Source of the DNA: CAZCVI01 sp964502145
GTDB lineage: Bacteria > Acidobacteriota > Aminicenantia > UBA2199
Reading direction: 5' to 3'
DNA length: 64,000 bases
Assembly: GCA_964502145.1 (NCBI GenBank)
Contig: CAZCVI010000002.1
Location: 62,001 to 126,000, forward strand
Shown here: in pieces, positions 18,572 through 26,209 of the stretch
Position numbering within the stretch: position 1 is the stretch's first letter
Layout: every line of letters begins with the position of its first letter
The notes under the pieces: generated by a model
What the model was told of the DNA's origin: nothing
Databases searched by the model: none
What the model saw: the letters and a program-made list of their open reading frames with translations, nothing else
Made by a program: the position numbers and the translations under genes

Positions 18572-18966
18572 GGGAACCTTCGCTTAATATTGATTTCGTC
18601 GATTCTGTTGCTTTCAAGACGTTACCTCCTTTCGATTTTGTTATCGAATATCCCGCTGTTTTTTTAAGTAATAGGGATGTTTTGCGAGTAAAAAAATTAA
18701 GACTGGGTATGAAGGAACAAAAAAGGGGGATTATAGACCGTTGAAACGATTCACGTATGCCATTAATAATGCATCATTATGGCACTGTCGACTAATTTGG
18801 CGACTGACTTGGTATAGGGTAATTGTGGAATCGCTGTTTAACATGCTCTTATTCTAAAAAAAAATGGCGCTAATGTCAAGGAAAAAAGATGAAAAATGCG
18901 TTTTTTACGATGAAGGCGGCATTTTTCCTTCATTGGTGACCGACTGTGGATAATTAAAGGCCAGTG
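18572..18966. promoter_or_regulatory. Upstream region of the methylamine operon with an operator-like palindrome
   Basis: No gene is visible here. An imperfect palindrome at 18758-18784 has arms TGCCATTAATAA and, on the opposite strand, TGCCATAATGAT. A minus-strand TATAAT lies at 18735-18730 with no good -35, so the palindrome could bind an activator for mttB. That would leave a leader of about 150 bases before the mttB ATG. No pylT tRNA with a CTA anticodon arm could be found in this region. Confidence 0.45.
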
Positions 18967-19127
18967 CCTGAATCCACTGCCAGTTCTTTGAAAGTATCGT
19001 AAAAACATGTGGGAGTTATGGGAAGAATGGGAATTATGGGAGGTATGGGAATACTTCTATTTATCCCGGTATTCCCATAGTTCCCATACCTCCCACAATT
19101 CGCATTAACTTGGCGGTGGATTCAGGA
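18967..19127. mobile_element. MITE-like element with 20-bp inverted ends and phased TGGGA units
   Basis: The left end CCTGAATCCACTGCCAGTTC and right end AACTTGGCGGTGGATTCAGG are imperfect inverted repeats. Between them are five 9-bp units (TGGGAGTTA, TGGGAAGAA, TGGGAATTA, TGGGAGGTA, TGGGAATAC; 19010-19054), a spacer, and three inverted units (TATTCCCAT, AGTTCCCAT, ACCTCCCAC; 19070-19096). No open reading frame is inside. The same end sequence starts the CTGGAC elements at 46377 and 62792, so the ends are shared while the inner 9-bp motif differs. Confidence 0.7.
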
Positions 19128-19139
19128 GTGGCATAGAAA

Positions 19140-19168
19140 TTGACTTTATCGCGGTTTTATATTATGAT
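19140..19168 (+). promoter_or_regulatory. Sigma-70-type promoter for the membrane protein gene
   Basis: TTGACT at 19140-19145, a 17-bp spacer and TATGAT at 19163-19168, about 57 bp before the GTG start at 19226. It begins 12 bp after the right end of the MITE-like element. Confidence 0.65.
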
Positions 19169-19225
19169 TGGAGTTCGTGAATAGCAGTGATTTATGGTGA
19201 CGTACTATTTTTTAAGGAGTAAACA

Positions 19226-19987
19226 GTGATTTATGAAATAAAAAAACTATCCTTCAGTAGAACCTGGGGGGAAACGTTCAAGCTTTATGCAGACAATTTT
19301 ATCCCGCTTTTTTCTATTTCTTTGGTGAGTAGTCTGCCCATGCTCTTTTTTTCTGCACCCAGGATAGAGGTTAGTCGTACCGGGGACCCGCAGGTGGAGT
19401 TGCTGGAATTAATGATGTGGATGATCCTCTTGGTCACATTGAACTCCCTCTCTTTGCTTTTTATGTTGGAATACATTTCCAAGAAGTTTCAGGGCATCCA
19501 CCAGAATGCTGGAGAATACCTGACCAATCTGCGCCCTATGCTTGGTTCTATTGTTAAGTTGGCAATATTTACCACTATGATTGTTTTTCTGGGTATGCTG
19601 GCTTTTATAATACCTGGCATCTACGCCGCGTTGACCCTCAGTATGGCCGGGGGCGTGATGATTGTTGAACGAAAACCAGTGCAGTTGGCTCTCATCCGTA
19701 GTATCTGGCTGACCCATAATAAAAAAATGGAAATCTTTTCTTACTTCCTTTTGCTGGGTATTATCAGTATTATTGTCGAAAGGGGGCTATCCTTTCTTTT
19801 TACTACGATGGAACCCTCGTCAGTAACGACAAAACTCCAACAGCTTATCGGCATGTGTACCCAGTCGCTACTGGCTCCTATCAGTGCCTGCCTTTTTATT
19901 TTGGTCTATTTTAACATCCGCATCGAAAAAGAGAACCTCAAACCCGAACAAAAGGACAACGATTCCACCCAAGCTTCGGCTGAATAA
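19226..19987 (+). CDS. Multi-pass membrane protein of unknown function
   Basis: 253 residues from a GTG start preceded by AAGGAG at a 6-base spacing. Roughly six hydrophobic helices are seen (near 25-42, 60-80, 110-135, 140-150, 170-190, 215-235), with a GIYAALTLSMAGGVMIVERK stretch reminiscent of YciC/DUF975-like membrane proteins. No catalytic motif is visible. It is convergent with the cysteine desulfurase gene and is probably a single-gene transcript. Confidence 0.7.
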   Translation: MIYEIKKLSFSRTWGETFKLYADNFIPLFSISLVSSLPMLFFSAPRIEVSRTGDPQVELLELMMWMILLVTLNSLSLLFMLEYISKKFQGIHQNAGEYLTNLRPMLGSIVKLAIFTTMIVFLGMLAFIIPGIYAALTLSMAGGVMIVERKPVQLALIRSIWLTHNKKMEIFSYFLLLGIISIIVERGLSFLFTTMEPSSVTTKLQQLIGMCTQSLLAPISACLFILVYFNIRIEKENLKPEQKDNDSTQASAE

Positions 19988-20040
19988 TATGAATAATAGG
20001 GCGGGATTACAGTAAGCCCATGCGTCCCGCTTGATTGGGT

Positions 20041-21582
20041 TTATCTTTCCGGTTGAAGTACAGTAATATTTTGTCCCGCATATTTTTGGTACAAATCATT
20101 GCGGCGCATTTTCCAACCGTCCACACCGTCTTGCAGATTGCTGACGTGCGCGAAGCCTTTCGCTTTTAAATAATATGCTCCAATATACGAAAGATACCCG
20201 CCCTGACACACCACCAGAATATGCTTATCCCTTGGGAGCAGATGCAGGTATTTTTCAATAGAGGCAAACGAAACTTCATGGGAATTGGGCAGACTTTTGA
20301 ATTTTCTGCGCAAGTATTGCGGACGTACATCCAGGATGTAGGTTTGTTCATCGAACAAGATGGTTTCGTTCAGTTGCGCGGGTTTGATCATGTTAACCAG
20401 CAGGGTTCGGCCTTCAATATAATCCTTAAACACCCGCGTCGTGTATCGGATATCGCGTGTCGAGGTACTACAGCCCAGACTGACCCGGATGGTCTCTTGC
20501 GCGGCCTGATCCGATAAACCGATGGCTTTTAAGACATGCGAAGGCTTGTCTGCTTGTGAGCTGCACGCTGAACCTGCCGAAACCGCAATGCCAAAATAAT
20601 CCAACATCGCCATTAATCCAGCATTATTCATATTCGGAAACGTAATATTGATCGTGTTTGGCAGGCAATCTGTTGCTGGCGAATTGATCACACAATCCGG
20701 TTTGATTTCCTTGAGCTGCTCAATAAATTGACGTTTCAAGTCCCGGATCTGTTCTGAATGGGCCAGAAGTGTAGTAACATCTTGACAAGCTGCGCCAAAC
20801 CCGGCAATATTATGGAGGCTTTCAGTGCCTGCCCGCAACCCGTTTTCCTGATGCCCGCCATGCATAAATGGCGCGAATGGGCTGCCCTGTTTGATATATA
20901 AGGCGCCGACACCTTTCGGGCCATAAAGTTTGTGTGCTGAAAAGGAAGCGTAATCGACTCCCCATCCATGCAGGTCTATGGGAATCTTCCCAAACGCCTG
21001 GACGCAATCCGACAACACCAATACATTATGTTGTGCAGCGATCTTCGTGATGGCAGGGATATCTTGAATGGTGCCAATTTCATTGTTGGCTAACATGCAG
21101 CACACCAAAAAGGTCTCCTCATCAATCAACTTCTCCAATTCAGCCAGAAGCACACGACCCTCTGCATCAACCGGACAATATTCAACCCTAATCCCCTGTG
21201 TTTTCAAAAACTCCAGGGTGTTGATGACCGAGGGATGTTCTATGGGCGTGGAAATAATCTTTTTCTTTTTGGGATAAAAATAGTGGCTCACCGACTTTAA
21301 CACCGCATTATTGGATTCGGTGGCGCAGCCGGTAAAATAGATTTCATGGGGATCGGCATGAATAGCCTCAGCAAGGTGTTGTCTGGCCTCTTCCAAAATT
21401 TCGGCTGATTTTCTGGCAATGCCATACAATGAGGAGGGATTGCCGTAACAATATTTCAAGACATGATTCATTTTGCGCCGGACATGGTTGCTCACGTGGG
21501 TGGTTGCATTAAAATCAAGATAAACATGCCGTTTGAAGTGCCAGAGATGTTTTAGAAATTCGAATAGTTGGATTTCTATCAT
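20041..21582 (-). CDS. Cysteine desulfurase fused to a rhodanese domain
   Basis: 513 residues. Residues 15-390 form a NifS/IscS-type PLP enzyme: YLDFNATT, H116 in STPIEHPSV, PLP lysine K218 in SFSAHKLYGPKG, and the sulfur-accepting C340 in SAGSACSS. Residues 405-505 form a rhodanese domain with a persulfide cysteine C459 in LVVCQGGY. The fused rhodanese may take over the persulfide from the desulfurase. The next gene downstream codes for a cysteine-rich C_GCAxxG_C_C protein only about 20 bp away by position, but it lies upstream in the direction of transcription, so the two likely form an operon with it first. Confidence 0.92.
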   Translation of the reverse strand: MIEIQLFEFLKHLWHFKRHVYLDFNATTHVSNHVRRKMNHVLKYCYGNPSSLYGIARKSAEILEEARQHLAEAIHADPHEIYFTGCATESNNAVLKSVSHYFYPKKKKIISTPIEHPSVINTLEFLKTQGIRVEYCPVDAEGRVLLAELEKLIDEETFLVCCMLANNEIGTIQDIPAITKIAAQHNVLVLSDCVQAFGKIPIDLHGWGVDYASFSAHKLYGPKGVGALYIKQGSPFAPFMHGGHQENGLRAGTESLHNIAGFGAACQDVTTLLAHSEQIRDLKRQFIEQLKEIKPDCVINSPATDCLPNTINITFPNMNNAGLMAMLDYFGIAVSAGSACSSQADKPSHVLKAIGLSDQAAQETIRVSLGCSTSTRDIRYTTRVFKDYIEGRTLLVNMIKPAQLNETILFDEQTYILDVRPQYLRRKFKSLPNSHEVSFASIEKYLHLLPRDKHILVVCQGGYLSYIGAYYLKAKGFAHVSNLQDGVDGWKMRRNDLYQKYAGQNITVLQPER

Positions 21583-21602
21583 ATTATTTCTATTGAAGAG
21601 AA

Positions 21603-22424
21603 TTAGGATTGGGCGAGACTATTGATCAGTGTATCGCAACCACCGTTTTTTATAAATTCAGTATGATCGCCTATTGTTTTAAAAGTCTGTCCGCATATTT
21701 TATGGCACTCCATTTCACAATTGGTGGCTTCATAGAATTTTTTTAATATTCCTGTTGTCACCGGGTCGGATAACGAGTATTTCCAGTTTTCCTTTCTGAC
21801 CAATTGAAGAATGGTCATCCAGACAGCAGCAGCCAGAGCGCCACAACCATTGCCGCTCAGACCAATACCGCCGGCGAATCCGGCCACCATCACCATTTCT
21901 TCATCGCTGGCGCCCATCTTTTTAGCCACTTCAGAAGCGCAACTGATAGGCAGTGGCGGTAAATCAGTTTGTTCGAGGGATAATCCTTCATATGCCGCTT
22001 GGATTGCTTCAGGAGCCCATTTATCCACGAGGCTAAAGCAGCGAAAGAAGCGACCCAAGAGAAAAGCTTTCGCCAGACCCAATATACTGTTAAAATTACA
22101 CCCCGTGATATCCCGGCAGTTGGCACTTTTAGCTCTTTTTTCAAATGATTCAAGCAGGTGTTGTGTTGCTTTTATGGCGACACCAATGGCTAAATCGCGG
22201 TTCTCGTGCCTGCGAAAGGATTCCGCTCCCACGGCCAATGTCGCGCCCCAAAGCATGCCGCATTGATGTCCTGTTTGCACTAGTCCACCTGCCAGTGGGT
22301 CCGAGGCGCACTCCTCGGCTTCTTTGAGATGGTCGAATTCGCGGTTTAGAATATAAAATAGTGTGTGCGAGCATGCGCCTTTTTTGATAAATATTCTTTT
22401 GAAGTCTTTTTTGATAGGTTTCAT
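21603..22424 (-). CDS. C_GCAxxG_C_C family (putative redox) protein
   Basis: 273 residues from the ATG at 22424, which has AGGAGT eight bases upstream; an in-frame ATG 13 codons further up has no such site. Family hallmarks are KGACSHTLFYILN, GHQCGMLWGATLAVGAE, GNGCGALAAAVW and two C-terminal cysteine clusters (CEMECHKICGQ). The family is thought to bind a redox cofactor or metal through these cysteines. Its stop lies 20 bp before the cysteine desulfurase-rhodanese start, suggesting a shared sulfur-transfer job. Confidence 0.8.
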   Translation of the reverse strand: MKPIKKDFKRIFIKKGACSHTLFYILNREFDHLKEAEECASDPLAGGLVQTGHQCGMLWGATLAVGAESFRRHENRDLAIGVAIKATQHLLESFEKRAKSANCRDITGCNFNSILGLAKAFLLGRFFRCFSLVDKWAPEAIQAAYEGLSLEQTDLPPLPISCASEVAKKMGASDEEMVMVAGFAGGIGLSGNGCGALAAAVWMTILQLVRKENWKYSLSDPVTTGILKKFYEATNCEMECHKICGQTFKTIGDHTEFIKNGGCDTLINSLAQS

Positions 22425-22680
22425 AAGTATTACTCCTAATTTGTCAGGTTTTGTTGTGTTCAAAAATAATTCCTACTTTTTTTTGCCATGTCCTTGCCGA
22501 TGAAGCCTATGGCACGGGGGTACACTGTCGCTCAACCGGTTCCAAGGATGGTCATGATCGCAATGAATAGAATCACTGGTCTCATCTGGTATGCCCTCAC
22601 TTTCCAGGTCGTAAAAACTGGTTTTAAGGTTTTTTTGGCTTTTCATAAAGTGGAATTATAACTCAAATGCGATTGAGAAG
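22425..22680. other. Intergenic stretch, no feature recognised
   Basis: 256 bases between the C_GCAxxG_C_C gene and the CoA-transferase fragment. I see no convincing ORF, RNA or repeat in it. Confidence 0.5.
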
Positions 22681-22869
22681 TCAACAATGAACTGAACTCT
22701 GGATTCGCCTAATGAACCCATAAAGGTCTACTTCTTCCCGTAAAATTTTTAATTCCAATTCGGACGGGGCTTGGGTTTCTTGAATCTCGGTGGCCTTTAG
22801 TAGTTCAAAACCACAGTTTTCTTGCACATCTTGGAAGGTGTAACCGGGATTCACGGAAATGACACGCAT
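22681..22869 (-). pseudogene. 3' fragment of a CoA-transferase subunit B gene
   Basis: Codes for about 62 residues starting MRVISVNPGYTFQDVQ, nearly identical to the last 56 residues of the CoA-transferase beta subunit encoded at 35269-36051. The match is visible in the DNA as well, over about 22712-22870. The fragment has no 5' part and its C-terminus diverges after GFI. It is a recent partial duplication or a remnant of a deleted paralogue, 12.5 kb from the intact gene. Confidence 0.85.
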
Positions 22870-22908
22870 TTGCCGCCTCTTCTATCGCAATCCCTAGATT
22901 CTCAATGA

Positions 22909-24237
22909 TTATAATTGGCAACGTACCACTCGAAACCCGACATAGCTGTTCCGATAATCGGGCAGGAAGTAGTTGCGCGAGAAGCAGGAGAGACTGGAAG
23001 GATCGTTGCCCCACGATCCGCCCCGTAAAGCTCTGTATTGACTTTTTTCCGCCTTAATATTCTCCATCCATTCCCACACATTACCCGCTATATCCATCAG
23101 ACCTTGGGGTGTGGCACCTTCGGGATAACTGTCAACTGACGTAGTTGCCCCCACATTTCCTCCATAGTTGGCCAGTCTGGGATCCGGACCTCCTTTATTG
23201 TTGGGCCAGGGGTATTTACGTATTGAACCATCAGGTTCTCCACCAGCAACCCATTCCCATTCGATTTCTGTAGGAAGTCGGTATATATTGGCCAGTTTTT
23301 TTATATCCTCTAATTGATTATTCCCACAACGGACCTCATCCAAACAGGATAACCAAAAACAGTATGCTCTGGCACTGAACCACGATACCCATACCCTCGG
23401 TTGCTGATCCCCTCTGAATTCTTTATCATTCACATTGGAACGGAATAGCTCTTGCCATGCTTGCGAATTCTTGGCCAGAAATTTCTGGAATTCAACAATT
23501 GAGTCCGCAAACTTACGTAGCTTTTCTCGATACTTTTTCAGGGAAAAGGTGGTCTCCAGTTCTTTTTCGTTTCCCTCCAGATAAGAAAGAAAACGGTTAT
23601 AGCGCTTATTGGTAACCGGATATTTGCAGAAATATAGATCGGTAACAGTTTCCATTTTTTTGGAAAGGGAATACCTAAACATTCCACCAGTTATCCTGAT
23701 ATATTCGACATTATCTTCGAAGGAATTGCGAAAAGAGATTTTCTCCTGTGTGCCTTTAGGATGGGTGGGTGGGGCTGACATTGCAGGTGGGGTTGATACG
23801 TCTATATTTGAACCTTCTGTTTCATTTATCCCAACGAGATTGGTAACTGCCAGAATGATTCCCGGTAAATATGTTTCAAATGGTTGCTCATAGGCATCCA
23901 ACCATTGGCTTATACTAATAAAGTAGTCTAAGGCCTTACCTAGCACTCTATTTTCAATTCTGATAGAGAAGATGGGAATCTCACGAGAAACGGCAAGATT
24001 AATCTCTCGAATGACATGTTGAGAGTTATTGGTATTTTCTGAAAACACAAGTAGTAATAGTTGGCACTGATTAATGGCATCGACTATCACTTCTGGGAAG
24101 TTTTTCCCTGGGGCAATGTCACGTGTGAATATCCAACAGTCAATCCCCTCTCGTTCTAATTCATTGCAGATTTTTTGCGCAACCATGGCGTCTTGTTTTG
24201 AGAAACTGATAAATATCCTTTTCTTTTTCTGCGGCAC
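22909..24237 (-). CDS. TIR domain - formylglycine-generating-enzyme-like protein
   Basis: 442 residues. Residues 5-135 form a TIR domain (RIFISFSKQD, CWIFTRDIAPG, LLLVFSENT) with a glutamate E79 in VIREINLA at the position of the catalytic residue in NAD-cleaving TIRs. After a linker, residues 175-442 form an FGE/SUMF1-like domain (LPTEIEWEWVAGG, GNVWEWMEN, ALRGGSWGND, GFRVVRC). The FGE part probably binds ligand or protein rather than modifying sulfatases, as in other conflict-system fusions. It is divergently oriented from the outer-membrane-type gene. A role as a sensor-effector in defence is inferred. Confidence 0.88.
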   Translation of the reverse strand: MPQKKKRIFISFSKQDAMVAQKICNELEREGIDCWIFTRDIAPGKNFPEVIVDAINQCQLLLLVFSENTNNSQHVIREINLAVSREIPIFSIRIENRVLGKALDYFISISQWLDAYEQPFETYLPGIILAVTNLVGINETEGSNIDVSTPPAMSAPPTHPKGTQEKISFRNSFEDNVEYIRITGGMFRYSLSKKMETVTDLYFCKYPVTNKRYNRFLSYLEGNEKELETTFSLKKYREKLRKFADSIVEFQKFLAKNSQAWQELFRSNVNDKEFRGDQQPRVWVSWFSARAYCFWLSCLDEVRCGNNQLEDIKKLANIYRLPTEIEWEWVAGGEPDGSIRKYPWPNNKGGPDPRLANYGGNVGATTSVDSYPEGATPQGLMDIAGNVWEWMENIKAEKSQYRALRGGSWGNDPSSLSCFSRNYFLPDYRNSYVGFRVVRCQL

Positions 24238-24346
24238 TTGGTCCTCCTTAACGAATAATAAATTACTATTTTACAGGAAATCAATGCAATGTGCAATCGA
24301 AAAAAAAGAAAAATAAGTAAGAAGAACGGATTTTTTTTCTTGGGGA

Positions 24347-24375
24347 TTGAAAATTTTATTCAATTGTTGTACAAT
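24347..24375 (+). promoter_or_regulatory. Sigma-70-type promoter upstream of the barrel protein gene
   Basis: TTGAAA at 24347-24352, a 17-bp spacer, and TACAAT at 24370-24375. It lies 67 bp before the ATG at 24443. Confidence 0.65.
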
Positions 24376-24442
24376 ATTTTTTGAGAAATGGTATAAATAA
24401 CAGAAATTGAAAAGAAACAAAAAACTAGCAAAAGGAGAAAGC

Positions 24443-26143
24443 ATGAGAAAAGGAATTTATGTGATGATTGTTCTTGGGATTATTCTATTTGATTTTTTAA
24501 GTCTGCATTTGGGCGCCGAAGGTGAGGACTTTTTTATGAAGGGTGTTGGATATTATAAACTTGCCACTGCAAAAAAGTCCAAAAATGACAAGGCAGGTGA
24601 ATTGGGTTTATTGAAAAGCTCCTATGAAATGTTTCAAAAGGTTATATCTGTGGGTGACTATAAACCGTTGATTATGAGTTATTCCGTATACTTGCGAATT
24701 CAAGTGCTTCAGGATGAATTATCCTTGTCTCAGGAGCAACAATTGGCTATCTCTTTTTCGCCAGAGAATCTTCAGGGTATAGAGGGATATGTGAAGGGTG
24801 AATACGATTCTTTTCCTCTTATTGGGGAATTGGACGCATTTTTCAAGAAGGAAAACATTCAATGGGATAAAACTCCTTTGCTGGCGCAATTGCAAAAAAT
24901 CGCCGAAGCATTTCAATTGAAAGCAAAAGCCTTAATACTAGAGGCCGAATGGGAGAAAAAAAAATTCAACTATCAACTTGGGATAGAAAAGCTCGAACAA
25001 TCCAAGGCGATTTGGGCTCTGCCTGAAGCAGACGTATTGTTGAATGAATGTCGGCTACTTGATAACAAGAGCAAGCAGTGCAGAGTGAATTATGAGAATG
25101 CCATTTCTGCGAATATGTTTCAGATGGCATTTGATATTCTTAACACTATGGCTACTGGAGTATTATCACCGGATGAAATCGGAGTAAAAAGAAATAAGGT
25201 TGAAAAACTATGCAGCGAATATTCATATACTCGTGCGGTTGAGAAATATAAGAAAAGAGATTTGGAAGCTGCTCTGAAATTTGTGGATGACTGTTTGAGG
25301 TATGATGGGGCAAATGCGGAAGCCCAGAAGTTAAAGCAAGACATCCGTAAAAGACAGAAAAAATTTGCCTTCTTTTTTGATTCTGGAAGCGTTGGGACTT
25401 TTAAGTTGTCTGACATGAATTATAACCGGAATATTAGTACTACAAATCAAGTTAAAGGGACTAACCAAAATTCGTTGTCGGGTACCAATTTTAAAAAAAG
25501 CATTTCCTTGGATGTAGGATTTCTGTATATGTTTCCTAAGTCTTCCTCTTCAGGAATTAGGGCTTCACTCTCATCTATCAAACAGAATTGGAAATATGGC
25601 ACGAATTTTATTTTTAATTGGGTTTGGTCGGATGGCCGAAGTAGATCACAAAGTGGTACGATGTCAGAGGACGCGAAAGCGTCGTTAACCCTTATAAACA
25701 TAGATTATGTTTTTCAGAAGAATTTGGTAAATGACTTGTATGTCAATCTATATGCTGGTCCTACATTTTATCTATCAAAGGTCGATTTGTATTCTGGTAT
25801 CGGCTTTGGGGATGTGTGGTACCATCAGGATAATAAGTTGTATTATGGGGAGTGGTATCCTTTAAAATACCATAATAATGAGAATAGCGGTGGTGTAGGC
25901 GGAAACATTGGTGGTGGGTTAGAATATAAATGGCCACCTTTTTCTGCATTTTTGGAATTCCAATATTATTTGATTCCATCCAAAACGGGAAATTGGGAAG
26001 TAATTAACCAAGCATATCAAGGTGGTTTAGATCATTTTGCAATAAATAACCTTTCGCAACTCGGTTTGAATTTACCGGATTATAAATTTGAGGTTAATTT
26101 TTCAGCTTTTAAGATTGTTGCTGGAGCAAGGATTTATTTTTAA
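24443..26143 (+). CDS. Exported protein with helical repeat region and C-terminal outer-membrane-type barrel
   Basis: 566 residues from the ATG at 24443, which has AAAGGAG just upstream; an earlier in-frame ATG at 24407 lies before that site. A signal peptide covers residues 1-25. Residues 25-310 are helical and TPR-like (YYKLATAKK, LKSSYEMFQKVI, RYDGANAEAQKLKQD). Residues 310-566 are rich in alternating aromatic and polar residues and end in AGARIYF, a terminal aromatic typical of outer-membrane beta-barrels. That implies a diderm cell. The partner of the TPR part is unknown. The gene is convergent with the coiled-coil gene and separated from it by a strong hairpin. Confidence 0.7.
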   Translation: MRKGIYVMIVLGIILFDFLSLHLGAEGEDFFMKGVGYYKLATAKKSKNDKAGELGLLKSSYEMFQKVISVGDYKPLIMSYSVYLRIQVLQDELSLSQEQQLAISFSPENLQGIEGYVKGEYDSFPLIGELDAFFKKENIQWDKTPLLAQLQKIAEAFQLKAKALILEAEWEKKKFNYQLGIEKLEQSKAIWALPEADVLLNECRLLDNKSKQCRVNYENAISANMFQMAFDILNTMATGVLSPDEIGVKRNKVEKLCSEYSYTRAVEKYKKRDLEAALKFVDDCLRYDGANAEAQKLKQDIRKRQKKFAFFFDSGSVGTFKLSDMNYNRNISTTNQVKGTNQNSLSGTNFKKSISLDVGFLYMFPKSSSSGIRASLSSIKQNWKYGTNFIFNWVWSDGRSRSQSGTMSEDAKASLTLINIDYVFQKNLVNDLYVNLYAGPTFYLSKVDLYSGIGFGDVWYHQDNKLYYGEWYPLKYHNNENSGGVGGNIGGGLEYKWPPFSAFLEFQYYLIPSKTGNWEVINQAYQGGLDHFAINNLSQLGLNLPDYKFEVNFSAFKIVAGARIYF

Positions 26144-26159
26144 TACTTAAATCAGTTAC

Positions 26160-26195
26160 AATCAGAGGAGCAATCATATGACTGCTCCTCTGATT
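26160..26195. terminator. Bidirectional hairpin terminator
   Basis: A perfect 13-bp stem, AATCAGAGGAGCA with TGCTCCTCTGATT, around a 10-base loop. It sits between the convergent barrel protein gene (+) and coiled-coil gene (-), 17 and 15 bp from their stops. Confidence 0.75.
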
Positions 26196-26209
26196 GGCTA
26201 TATTTATTC

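Noticed and set aside
19988..20040. Terminator hairpin between the convergent membrane protein and desulfurase genes
   Set aside because: Only a weak GCGGGA/TCCCGC stem with a long loop and no T-run; not enough to call.
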